Shown piece after piece: positions 8,797-17,267 of a stretch of DNA of 64,000 nt (position 1 is its first letter; the number at the start of each line of letters is the position of its first letter). This DNA comes from Citrobacter sp. RHB25-C09. Its GTDB lineage: Bacteria; Pseudomonadota; Gammaproteobacteria; Enterobacterales; Enterobacteriaceae. The DNA is taken from assembly GCF_013836145.1 (NCBI RefSeq), contig NZ_CP057483.1:3472001-3536000 (forward strand), given 5' to 3'. The position numbers and the translations under genes are program-made. The notes beneath the pieces were generated by a model. It did no database searches and was not told where the DNA came from. It saw only the letters and a list, made by a program, of their open reading frames with translations.

Positions 8797-9117
8797 TTAG
8801 CCCAGCAGCCACAGAAACAAGGCGCCAAACATTGCGGTCACAATCAGCAGGGTGACGACGGCGCTATAGAGCAGTCGCCCCCCCATTAAGGAGTGTAGCG
8901 CGATACCCGCCATCACCGCGACGGGCATCAGTGCCAGAAAGAAGGGCCAGGTATAGATAAAGAAAAACAGCGTGTTAGCGCCATACATCAAAAAAGGGAT
9001 CCCTAACGCCAGTAGCCACGATACGAACCCCACCACGGCGCCCTGAAAAGACCAGGTGGTGTCGTCGGTGGCGAATGTCTCTGACGTTATGACAGTGATG
9101 TCGTGGCTATTACGCAT
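8797..9117 (-). CDS. ygbE: Inner-membrane protein YgbE (DUF3561)
   Basis: A 106-residue protein of unknown role, matching E. coli YgbE in position and sequence. Three hydrophobic stretches are visible (about residues 31-48, 51-70 and 86-105), suggesting a small polytopic membrane protein. It lies 49 bp after cysC but is not known to act in sulfate assimilation. Confidence 0.85.
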   Translation of the reverse strand: MRNSHDITVITSETFATDDTTWSFQGAVVGFVSWLLALGIPFLMYGANTLFFFIYTWPFFLALMPVAVMAGIALHSLMGGRLLYSAVVTLLIVTAMFGALFLWLLG

Positions 9118-9166
9118 ATCTAATCCTGTAACCTTGACGAACCGGGCGGGTTAACCCGGTGATGTC

Positions 9167-9772
9167 TTAGGATCTGATAATATCGTTCTGTCTGAGCAGG
9201 TCTAATAATTGCGCAACCAAATTTGTTACTAATTGTTCGCCATTCAGATGCACCTCAGCGGCTTCAGGCGCTTCGTACACCGAATCAATGCCGGTAAAAT
9301 TGCGCAACTCTCCGGCACGCGCCTTTTGATACAACCCTTTCGGGTCGCGCGCCTCACAGGTGGCGAGCGGGGTATCGACGAACACTTCGATAAAGCGCCC
9401 GTGACCTATCCTATCCCGTACCATCTGTCGCTCCGCACGATGCGGAGATATAAACGCTGTCAATACCACCAGCCCGGCTTCGACCATCAGGTTTGCGACT
9501 TCACCTACCCGACGGATGTTCTCTTTGCGATCGGCATCGCTAAAGCCGAGATCGCTGCACAGGCCGTGACGCACGTTGTCGCCATCAAGCAAATAGGTGC
9601 TCACGCCAAGCTCATGCAGCGCCTCTTCCAGCGCCCCAGCTACCGTTGATTTACCCGAGCCCGAAAGCCCGGTAAACCACAGCACAACACCGCGATGTCC
9701 GTGGCGTTGCTCGCGCTGTTGCGGTGTGACGGGATGGGCATGCCAGACGACATTTTCGTCATGCTGCGCCAT
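9167..9772 (-). CDS. cysC: Adenylylsulfate (APS) kinase
   Basis: A 201-residue kinase that phosphorylates APS to PAPS, the second step of sulfate activation. The P-loop GLSGSGKSTVAGALEE, the DGDNVRHGLCSDLGF motif and the EVFVDTPLATCEARDPKGLY motif are intact. Its ATG overlaps the cysN stop by one base (TAATG). It is the last gene of cysDNC. Confidence 0.97.
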   Translation of the reverse strand: MAQHDENVVWHAHPVTPQQREQRHGHRGVVLWFTGLSGSGKSTVAGALEEALHELGVSTYLLDGDNVRHGLCSDLGFSDADRKENIRRVGEVANLMVEAGLVVLTAFISPHRAERQMVRDRIGHGRFIEVFVDTPLATCEARDPKGLYQKARAGELRNFTGIDSVYEAPEAAEVHLNGEQLVTNLVAQLLDLLRQNDIIRS

Positions 9773-11199
9773 TAGTTGCCTCCCAGCAGATCGCGCGCGC
9801 CCCAGTGTGGGAAGTGTCGACGCACTAACGCATTCAACTCCAGTTCAAACGCACTGAACTGTGATGGAAAAGCCGTTGTCTGCGCTATTGGTTCGCGCAC
9901 CATCCCCGCGCCCACGGTGACGTTGCTTAGGCGATCGATAAAGATCAGCCCCCCGGTTACCGGGTTATGCTGGTAGGTATCGAGCACCAGCGGCTCGTCA
10001 AAGGTCAGATTCACCAGCCCGATACCGTTCAGCGGCAGGTTCTCCGCTTCACGCTGGGTCAAATTGTTGATATCCACCTGATACTGAACGCTATCGATGC
10101 GCGCACGGGTCTTTTTCCCGGCGATTTTAATCTCGTAGCTTTGCCCCGGTGCCAAGGACTGTTCCGCCATCCAGACCACATCCACAGCGGCACTCTGTAC
10201 GGCAGGCAGGCTTTCACTGGCATCCAGCAGCAGGTCACCCCGGCTGATGTCGATCTCATCTTCCAGCACGAGCGTAATCGCTTCCCCGGCAAAAGCCTGT
10301 TGCAGATCGCCGTCGAAGGTCACGATACGCGCCACGCTAGATTCCACGCCCGACGGCAACACTTTCACCCGCTGTCCTACCTGCACGCTTCCGGAGGCCA
10401 GGGTGCCGGAATAACCACGGAAATCGAGATTCGGACGGTTCACGTACTGCACCGGGAAACGCATCGGCTGGCTATCGACAACGCGCTGGATCTCCACCGT
10501 CTCCAGCACTTCCAGCAAGGTTGGGCCGCTATACCACGGCATGCTTTCACTGCGGGAAGCCACGTTGTCCCCTTCGAGCGCCGACAGCGGCACAAAGCGG
10601 ATATCCAGATTGCCCGGCAACTGTTGGGCGAAATTCAGGTAATCTTCGCGTATGCGGTTAAATGTCTCTTCGCTGTAATCGACGAGATCCATTTTGTTGA
10701 TCGCCACGACCAGGTGTTTGATCCCAAGCAGTGTGGAAATAAAGCTGTGACGACGGGTCTGATCCAGGACGCCTTTACGGGCGTCGATCAACAGGATCGC
10801 CAGCTCGCAGGTTGACGCTCCGGTCGCCATGTTACGGGTGTATTGTTCATGCCCCGGCGTATCGGCGATGATAAATTTGCGCTTCTCGGTGGAGAAATAG
10901 CGGTACGCCACGTCGATGGTAATTCCCTGCTCGCGCTCAGCTTGCAGGCCATCGACGAGCAGCGCCAGATCCAGTTTTTCCCCCTGGGTACCGTGGCGTT
11001 TACTGTCGTTGTGCAGCGTTGAAAGCTGATCTTCATAGATCTGCCGCGTGTCGTGCAGCAGACGCCCAATCAGCGTGCTTTTACCGTCATCTACGCTACC
11101 GCAGGTTAAGAAACGCAGCAGACTCTTATGTTGTTGGGCGACCATCCAGGCTTCGACGCCGCCTTCATTCGCGATTTGTTGTGCAAGTGTGGTGTTCAT
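9772..11199 (-). CDS. cysN: Sulfate adenylyltransferase subunit 1 (GTPase)
   Basis: A 475-residue EF-Tu-like GTPase that with CysD forms ATP sulfurylase; GTP hydrolysis drives synthesis of APS from ATP and sulfate. Visible G motifs: GSVDDGKSTLIGRLL (G1), DTPGHEQYTRNM (G3) and NKMD (G4), followed by translation-factor-like beta-barrel domains. It sits 9 bp downstream of cysD. Confidence 0.97.
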   Translation of the reverse strand: MNTTLAQQIANEGGVEAWMVAQQHKSLLRFLTCGSVDDGKSTLIGRLLHDTRQIYEDQLSTLHNDSKRHGTQGEKLDLALLVDGLQAEREQGITIDVAYRYFSTEKRKFIIADTPGHEQYTRNMATGASTCELAILLIDARKGVLDQTRRHSFISTLLGIKHLVVAINKMDLVDYSEETFNRIREDYLNFAQQLPGNLDIRFVPLSALEGDNVASRSESMPWYSGPTLLEVLETVEIQRVVDSQPMRFPVQYVNRPNLDFRGYSGTLASGSVQVGQRVKVLPSGVESSVARIVTFDGDLQQAFAGEAITLVLEDEIDISRGDLLLDASESLPAVQSAAVDVVWMAEQSLAPGQSYEIKIAGKKTRARIDSVQYQVDINNLTQREAENLPLNGIGLVNLTFDEPLVLDTYQHNPVTGGLIFIDRLSNVTVGAGMVREPIAQTTAFPSQFSAFELELNALVRRHFPHWGARDLLGGN

Positions 11200-11208
11200 G
11201 GCGGCTCC

Positions 11209-12117
11209 TTAGAAATACCCCTGACGTTTCTTCAGCTCCATCGAGCCCGCCTGGTCGCGGTCAATCACGCGGCCCTGACGCTCACTGGTGGTCGAAACCA
11301 GCATCTCTTCAATAATTTCTGACAGCGTTTGCGCATGCGACTCCACCGCCCCAGTCAATGGCCAGCAGCCCAGCGTGCGGAAACGCACCATCCGCTTTTT
11401 GATCATTTCGCCAGGTTGAAGGTCAATGCGATCGTCATCAATCATCATCAGCATACCGTCGCGCTCCAGCACCGGGCGCTCAGCGGCCAGATACAGGGGA
11501 ACGATCTCGATATTTTCCAGCCAGATGTACTGCCAGATATCCTGCTCCGTCCAGTTAGAAAGCGGGAAGACGCGGATGCTCTCACCTTTGTTAATCTGTC
11601 CGTTATAGTTGTGCCACAGCTCCGGACGCTGGTTTTTTGGGTCCCAGCGGTGGAAACGATCGCGGAAGGAGTAAATACGCTCTTTGGCGCGCGATTTCTC
11701 TTCATCGCGACGCGCGCCGCCAAATGCGGCATCGAAACCGTATTTATTCAGCGCTTGTTTCAATCCTTCCGTTTTCATGATGTCGGTATGCTTGGCGCTA
11801 CCGTGGACAAAGGGGTTGATGCCCATCGCCACCCCTTCAGGGTTCTTATGCACCAGCAGCTCGCAGCCATAGGCTTTGGCGGTGCGATCGCGGAACTCGT
11901 ACATCTCGCGGAACTTCCAGCCGGTATCGACGTGCAGCAACGGGAACGGCAACGTGCCCGGGTAAAATGCCTTACGGGCCAGATGCAGCATGACGCTGGA
12001 ATCTTTACCGATGGAATAGAGCATCACCGGGTTCGAGAATTCTGCCGCCACCTCGCGAATAATGTGGATGCTTTCCGCTTCCAGCTGTCGCAGGTGGGTG
12101 AGTCGTTTTTGGTCCAT
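11209..12117 (-). CDS. cysD: Sulfate adenylyltransferase subunit 2
   Basis: A 302-residue catalytic subunit of ATP sulfurylase, of the PAPS-reductase-like/N-type ATP pyrophosphatase fold. The pyrophosphate-binding loop SIGKDSSVMLHLARKAF and the C-terminal RFRTLGCWPLTGA motif are present. It is the promoter-proximal gene of cysDNC and is expected to be activated by CysB when cysteine is limiting. Confidence 0.97.
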   Translation of the reverse strand: MDQKRLTHLRQLEAESIHIIREVAAEFSNPVMLYSIGKDSSVMLHLARKAFYPGTLPFPLLHVDTGWKFREMYEFRDRTAKAYGCELLVHKNPEGVAMGINPFVHGSAKHTDIMKTEGLKQALNKYGFDAAFGGARRDEEKSRAKERIYSFRDRFHRWDPKNQRPELWHNYNGQINKGESIRVFPLSNWTEQDIWQYIWLENIEIVPLYLAAERPVLERDGMLMMIDDDRIDLQPGEMIKKRMVRFRTLGCWPLTGAVESHAQTLSEIIEEMLVSTTSERQGRVIDRDQAGSMELKKRQGYF

Positions 12118-12159
12118 AACCGTTCCTTTACAATACCGCTAGTGCCGAGCACATCAGAT

Positions 12160-12235
12160 AACCCGACTATAGGGAGCGCAAAGGAACGAATGAAATTACG
12201 AATTGGAATGAGTAGTTCCTCAAAGGAATAACGAT
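12160..12235 (-). promoter_or_regulatory. cysDNC promoter with candidate CysB-binding region
   Basis: On the minus strand a -10-like TATAGT (12166-12171) has a poor -35 (TTCATT, 17-bp spacer), as expected for an activated promoter. Just upstream, 12181-12232 holds repeated TTATTCC/ATTCC-type half-sites resembling the degenerate CysB motif. Regulation is known for the operon; the exact sites are inferred. Confidence 0.55.
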
Positions 12236-12393
12236 CCGGGAAAGCAAATATCAAAAAGTGCTTAACCCACCGGATTTCGGGCATTTCAGAGCAAATGAAA
12301 TTGTTTTAACCTGATCACGGTTTCATACTGAGCGGATAAAATTTTTGCTGGTTATTCAGGGCCGCGCCCTGCTGGTTATTAAAAGGACTCAAT

Positions 12394-13431
12394 ATGTTTT
12401 CCGCAACGCGCCGTCTTTCTGCTGTACTGGCGCTCGGCGTATGCTCTATTTTTTCTGCACAAGCCTCGTCCACGAAACCTGGCGACATCGCCACCTTTCA
12501 GACCCGCCATATTGCGACAGTGTATCCCGGACGGATGACGGGCTCTCCGGCAGAGATGTTATCCGCCGACTATATCCGCCAACAGTTTGAGCAGATGGGT
12601 TATCAAAGTAATATCCGCACTTTTAATAGCCGTTATATCTACACGGACAGGGATAACCGCAAAAACTGGCACAACGTAACTGGCAGTACGGTGATAGCCG
12701 CGCACGAAGGTAAGGCGCCTCAGCAGATTATCGTCATGGCGCATCTCGATACCTACGCGCCGCAAACCGATGCGGATATTGACGCCAATCTTGGTGGCCT
12801 GACGTTGCAAGGCGTGGATGATAATGCCGCCGGGCTGGGCGTGATGCTGGAACTGGCAGAGCGGATGAAAGATATTCCGACCGAATACACCATTCGCTTT
12901 ATCGCTACCAGCGGCGAAGAGGAAGGAAAACTCGGCGCTGAGAATCTCCTTAAGCGAATGAGCGCGGCGGAAAAGAAAAACACTCTGCTGGTCGTCAATC
13001 TCGATAACCTGATTGTCGGCGACAGGCTGTACTTTAATAGCGGAAAAAGCACGCCAGAAGCGGTGCGAAAACTCACTCGTGACCGGGCATTAGCAATTGC
13101 CCGCAGACTCGGCATTTCTGCCACGACAAATCCAGGGCTGAATAAAAATTTTCCCAAAGGCACCGGCTGCTGTAACGACTCAGAGGTGTTTGATAAAGCC
13201 GGTATTGCGGTGCTTTCTGTAGAGGCGACCAACTGGAATCTGGGTAAAAAAGACGGTTTTCAGCAGCGTGCGAAAAACGCCTCTTTCCCGGCAGGAAACA
13301 GCTGGCATGATGTTCGTCTGGATAATCAACAGCATATTGATAAAGCCTTGCCAGGCCGTATAGAGAAACGTAGTCGCGATGTAATGAGAATTATGTTGCC
13401 ATTATTAAAAGAATTAGCGAAAGCGAATTAA
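12394..13431 (+). CDS. iap: Alkaline phosphatase isozyme conversion aminopeptidase Iap
   Basis: A 345-residue secreted M28-family zinc aminopeptidase; in E. coli it removes the N-terminal Arg from alkaline phosphatase and so creates its isozymes. The signal peptide (about residues 1-24, cleavage near AQA-SS) is followed by the M28 metal motifs AHLDTYAP, GVDDNAAG and SGEEEGKLGAENLL. Length equals that of E. coli Iap. The start has AAGGAC seven bases upstream. It is monocistronic, ending in a strong hairpin, and marks the conserved distal side of the CRISPR array in E. coli relatives. Confidence 0.95.
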   Translation: MFSATRRLSAVLALGVCSIFSAQASSTKPGDIATFQTRHIATVYPGRMTGSPAEMLSADYIRQQFEQMGYQSNIRTFNSRYIYTDRDNRKNWHNVTGSTVIAAHEGKAPQQIIVMAHLDTYAPQTDADIDANLGGLTLQGVDDNAAGLGVMLELAERMKDIPTEYTIRFIATSGEEEGKLGAENLLKRMSAAEKKNTLLVVNLDNLIVGDRLYFNSGKSTPEAVRKLTRDRALAIARRLGISATTNPGLNKNFPKGTGCCNDSEVFDKAGIAVLSVEATNWNLGKKDGFQQRAKNASFPAGNSWHDVRLDNQQHIDKALPGRIEKRSRDVMRIMLPLLKELAKAN

Positions 13432-13437
13432 TAATAA

Positions 13438-13470
13438 AGGCCGGATAAACCAATGTTATTTATCCGGCCT
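13438..13470 (+). terminator. Hairpin terminator after iap
   Basis: A perfect 12-bp stem (AGGCCGGATAAA with TTTATCCGGCCT) with a 9-base loop starts 7 bp after the iap stop. It resembles a REP-type palindrome as well as a terminator; the T-run is short (CATT). Confidence 0.65.
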
Positions 13471-13583
13471 CATTGTGTATTTTAATAATAATCCGAACGT
13501 AATATTGCATTACGTGGTTATACCCAAAATGAACGCAACCACACTCCTGCAACGTGAGGTATGACGGGTATTAGCAAAAAGAA

Positions 13584-13865
13584 TTATTGAATGCCCATAG
13601 ATTGTTTCATTTGCACCAGAGCGTCAGAACCCTGCTTGCAACCTGCATCCTGATTCTCTGCCGGTAACTCTGCAAGCTGCTTCTTAGCCTGCTCCAACTG
13701 CGGCTTCAATGCTTCCATCTGTTGTTTGGCCTGATCGCTTGTTTTCGAAGCCTGGACAATTAGAGCATCAACATCATCAAAATATTTCTGACAAGTCTCA
13801 GTAATTGCTGCAAAAGAAGAACCAGACACCAGAGTCAGTGCAGCAGCGAAGATAATTTTTTTCAT
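13584..13865 (-). CDS. Small secreted DUF5339-like protein
   Basis: A 93-residue protein with a clear signal peptide (MKKIIFAAALTLVSGSSFA, cleavage after residue 19) and a short mature helical part with two cysteines (CQKYFDDVDAL near the start, DAGCKQG near the end) that could form a disulfide. The heptad-like middle (TSDQAKQQMEALKPQLEQAKKQLAEL) suggests a helical hairpin. It resembles DUF5339 periplasmic proteins of enterobacteria from memory; function is unknown. It stands alone between iap and the trailer end of the CRISPR array, where E. coli K-12 has no such gene. The 232-bp stretch from its start to the array shows no further gene, only a small hairpin (13892-13914) in what would be its 5' leader. 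Confidence 0.75.
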   Translation of the reverse strand: MKKIIFAAALTLVSGSSFAAITETCQKYFDDVDALIVQASKTSDQAKQQMEALKPQLEQAKKQLAELPAENQDAGCKQGSDALVQMKQSMGIQ

Positions 13866-14097
13866 CTGTATATTCCCTCAGTTTTAAAAGACGTTACTGC
13901 CTCCGGCAATAACGCCACCAAGGGTAAAACAAAGTCGCCTATAAAACAGCTCATCCTTTTTCTTTCGGATTTTTCATTTCAACTTTCGTGACGGCTGCTG
14001 AAAAGGGAATAAAAACCCGTTCTCAGAAAGGTTAAGTGCGGCTTATCTCGACTGCGCGGAGACATTTAATACCGGTTAAAAGAGCAACTGCAGCAAA

Positions 14098-15957
14098 CGG
14101 TTTATCCCCGCTGGCGCGGGGAACACCTCCCAGCTACTGATCTCGATAACGTCAACGTCGGTTTATCCCCGCTGGCGCGAGGAACACCTGTTCAGCGTAC
14201 TGGGCGGCCTCGTGGTCGCCGGTTTATCCCCGCTGGCGCGGGGAACACATATGAGATCGCCTTATTTCCAATGGCCACACCGGTTTATCCCCGCTGGCGC
14301 GGGGAACACTTTAGCGCGTTGGTAAATGCCTGATCGGGCAGCGGTTTATCCCCGCTGGCGCGGGGAACACATCCAGTTCGGAATCTGTTAGATGTGCGTC
14401 AACGGTTTATCCCCGCTGGCGCGGGGAACACTCATTGCTGTCGCGCTGCACGTCCAGCGTGTCCGGTTTATCCCCGCTGGCGCGGGGAACACGCGTTATC
14501 AGCGATTGGCGCCAGCAGGTCATACGGTTTATCCCCGCTGGCGCGGGGAACACTTTTTGACCATCGCCAGCGCTGGCTGAAATACCGGTTTATCCCCGCT
14601 GGCGCGGGGAACACTAATGGTGAGACGACGTGGGATTATGTGAATACGGTTTATCCCCGCTGGCGCGGGGAACACACAAAACTCCGTTGTCATCATAAAC
14701 AGTGACGCGGTTTACCCCCGCTGGCGCGGGGAACACGACGGGCCACGCTACAAAGCGATCGGCAACAGCGGTTTATCCCCGCTGGCGCGGGGAACACTCG
14801 ATGTGTTCTGAGAAAACCCTCCAGTAATGCGGTTTATCCCCGCTGGCGCGGGGAACACTCACGAATATCAACAATTGCGTCGGGTGACGGCGGTTTATCC
14901 CCGCTGGCGCGGGGAACACCTTCAGCGATATTGTTATTGAGTTACCAGATCCGGTTTATCCCCGCTGGCGCGGGGAACACATCAACACGTATGACCCTGC
15001 TGGCCGTTTTGACGGTTTATCCCCGCTGGCGCGGGGAACACGTTCCATCCATGCTATCACCATTAACGGTGATCGGTTTATCCCCGCTGGCGCGGGGAAC
15101 ACGCGAAAATCCGCTACTGAGGCAACCATGAACGCGGTTTATCCCCGCTGGCGCGGGGAACACTACGAGGCTCACGCTGGGAGACAGGAGAGGGACGGTT
15201 TATCCCCGCTGGCGCGGGGAACACGCGGCGCGGCGTAGTCTTGTGCGAACGTTAGCCGGTTTATCCCCGCTGGCGCGGGGAACACGTTCAGTTGTTCGTT
15301 CCTACTGCGACCGGATCACGGTTTATCCCCGCTGGCGCGGGGAACACACCTCTGAAATTAATCAGTGCTCTTTATACCGCGGTTTATCCCCGCTGGCGCG
15401 GGGAACACCCCGGCAATGCATGATATGAGCCGATAAAAGACGGTTTATCCCCGCTGGCGCGGGGAACACTTTCTCGTTGAGATGGAAGCAATTAATCCAG
15501 ACGGTTTATCCCCGCTGGCGCGGGGAACACATTGACCTGTCTGCAGCAACAAGCTTCTCTGACGGTTTATCCCCGCTGGCGCGGGGAACACTTCAATGAT
15601 GCTGTCTGATGTGTCACCATCAACGGTTTATCCCCGCTGGCGCGGGGAACACTTTGATTATCGCGCTCTGCGCCTCTTTCACGGCGGTTTATCCCCGCTG
15701 GCGCGGGGAACACCGCATCACCGGAAACCTGAGCACAACCAACTACGGTTTATCCCCGCTGGCGCGGGGAACACACACCGGGACGCCAATAAATTTACCA
15801 TGAGGCCGGTTTATCCCCGCTGGCGCGGGGAACACTCTGCCATGATGTAGCACGCAGCAGCGACAGCCGGTTTATCCCCGCTGGCGCGGGGAACACATCG
15901 GGTTAGACAAAGAGAAAACCCCGCAATACGGTTTATCCCCGCTGGCGCGGGGAACAC
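14098..15957 (-). CRISPR. Type I-E CRISPR array, 31 repeats and 30 spacers
   Basis: The 29-bp repeats begin CGGTTTATCCCC on the given strand, end GGGGAACAC, and recur every 61 bp from 14098 to 15929. Spacers are 32 bp, except the one at 15286-15318, which is 33 bp. Twenty-nine repeats are identical. The repeat at 14159 has a G-to-A change (GCGCGAGG) and that at 14708 a T-to-C change (TTTACCCC). The inner palindrome CCCCGC/GCGGGG gives the Cas6e hairpin. Transcription is on the minus strand from the leader at the cas2 side, so the newest spacer is the one at 15897-15928. No two spacers are alike. At least one (15714-15745) reads as an open protein frame (RITGNLSTTN), as expected of phage-derived DNA; no source could be assigned. 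Confidence 0.99.
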
Positions 15958-16053
15958 ACTAAGCATATATAACTGAATTATAAATAATTTATTTAGTATC
16001 AACAATCTACCAACTATAAAACAACATTCTCACAATGTTAAAGAGCGTGTAAT
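15958..16053 (-). promoter_or_regulatory. CRISPR leader
   Basis: This AT-rich segment between cas2 and the first repeat reads, toward the array, GTTGGTAGATTGT followed by an AT-rich stretch ending TGCTTAGT. From memory it shares the TTGGTAGATTGT block and the repeat-proximal TTTAGA-like end with the E. coli I-E leader. In E. coli the leader binds IHF for Cas1-Cas2 integration and drives pre-crRNA transcription. A one-mismatch IHF-like site (TATCAACAATCTA) lies at 15997-16009. Confidence 0.8.
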
Positions 16054-16347
16054 TTATTGATTTTGAATAGGAAGAAAGGAAACTAAACGGAGTCCATCCA
16101 AATCTACCGGTATTCGGCGGTTTTCTCCCCACGTCTGAAATTCAAATCCAGACTCCGTATTTGTCGCCCAGGCCATCACGACATTTCCTTCGCCGCCAAG
16201 CTGTATGATTTGTTGCCATATCATTTCCCGAATGCGTTTCGAAATGTCGCCGACATAAACCCCAGCCCGGATCTCAAGTAACCAGATAGCGAGTCGACCG
16301 CGAAGACGTAGGGGCACATTCTCCGTGACGACAACAACCATACTCAT
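16054..16347 (-). CDS. cas2: CRISPR-associated endoribonuclease/integration protein Cas2e
   Basis: A 97-residue Cas2 of the I-E subtype, which dimerises between two Cas1 dimers to form the spacer integrase. The start MSMVVVVTENVPLRLRGRLAIWLLEI is almost that of E. coli Cas2, and the C-terminal TGFEF-like/RRIPVDLDGLRLVSFLP part is kept. Three residues longer than the E. coli protein. ATGA overlap with cas1 upstream; the leader follows directly downstream. Confidence 0.97.
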   Translation of the reverse strand: MSMVVVVTENVPLRLRGRLAIWLLEIRAGVYVGDISKRIREMIWQQIIQLGGEGNVVMAWATNTESGFEFQTWGENRRIPVDLDGLRLVSFLPIQNQ

Positions 16348-17267
16348 CCGCTACGCCCTCGGTGGCCGCTGTCACCTAGCGTTTCTGGTTCAGGGATCGC
16401 CGGAGGCAACATATCTTCAGCCGGTTGAGGTGGTTCTATTTCGCCCGCTGAGAGCACCTCTTCAATCAGCGGTATAATTTTTCCGGTAAGTTTGTTACTG
16501 CGAAAGATATCCCGACAGGCTAATCGCACCTCCCGGTCAGGTTCCGCAGGATGGCGGGCCGCTATTTCAAACGCTTTGGGAACCACCGATTCAAACTTAA
16601 TGATGTCCGCAATATCATAGACAAACGAAAGCGGCTTCCCACTGTGAATAAAACCAATCGCCGGGGCATAGCCCGCCGCTAAAACGGCCGCTTCGGTAAT
16701 GCCATAAAGACAAGATGTCGCCGCGCTAATGCACTGATTCACAACATCGCCCTTTTCCCAGTCTTTGCGATCATAGCGACGCCCATTCCATTTCACGCCG
16801 TATTGTTTAGCCAGCAGAGTATAGGTCTGACGGACGCGGGAACCTTCAATGCCGCGCAGTTGCTCGACTGAACGGCGGGCAGGCGGTGGTTCGCGAAAAC
16901 GGAGCTCATACATCTTACGCACCACTTTTAGGCGTAAATCGTCATCCAGCGCCAACTTCGCCTGATACAGCAATTTATCCGCCCTCGCACCGCCAGGTTG
17001 GCCGGACGCATAGACACGTACCCCCGCCTCTCCAACCCATACCAGCAAGGTACCCACCGTTGAAGCAAGTCTGACTGCTGCATGTGATACTCGCGTCCCC
17101 GGTTCCAGCATGATGCAGGCGATTGAGCCGACAGGAATATGGGTGCGTATTCCCGTCTTGTCGATCAACACAAATGCGCCGTCAAGCACATCAATCTGAC
17201 CATACTGAAGAAAGATCATTGACGTCCGATCCTTCAACGGGATCGGACTTAACGGGACAAATGTCAC
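16344..17267 (-). CDS. cas1: CRISPR-associated integrase Cas1e
   Basis: About 307 residues, the metal-dependent integrase that inserts new spacers with Cas2. Blocks holding the catalytic Glu (RGIEGSRVRQTY), His (GFIHSGKPLSF) and Asp (VYDIADIIKF) are all intact. I place the start at the GTG at 17267 (then TFVPLSPIPLKDR), which overlaps the cas6e TGA as GTGA and matches the family start; a longer frame to 17303 would run into cas6e. A Pro/Glu-rich C-terminal tail (EIEPPQPAEDMLPPAIPEP) is typical of the subtype. Confidence 0.96.
   Translation of the reverse strand: MTFVPLSPIPLKDRTSMIFLQYGQIDVLDGAFVLIDKTGIRTHIPVGSIACIMLEPGTRVSHAAVRLASTVGTLLVWVGEAGVRVYASGQPGGARADKLLYQAKLALDDDLRLKVVRKMYELRFREPPPARRSVEQLRGIEGSRVRQTYTLLAKQYGVKWNGRRYDRKDWEKGDVVNQCISAATSCLYGITEAAVLAAGYAPAIGFIHSGKPLSFVYDIADIIKFESVVPKAFEIAARHPAEPDREVRLACRDIFRSNKLTGKIIPLIEEVLSAGEIEPPQPAEDMLPPAIPEPETLGDSGHRGRSG

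Noticed and set aside
8601..8828. 75-residue minus-strand frame bridging ftsB and ygbE
   Set aside because: It overlaps both real genes in another frame, has no recognisable family or clear ribosome site, and lies where the ftsB promoter should be.
13892..13914. Hairpin before the small secreted protein gene as a riboswitch
   Set aside because: It is a short 5+3 bp imperfect stem with no known riboswitch features.
14392..15850. Several short open frames across the CRISPR array encoding repeated PAGAGNT, PRWRGEH or SPLARGT motifs
   Set aside because: These are translations of the 29-bp repeats in different frames, without ribosome sites, and do not represent proteins.
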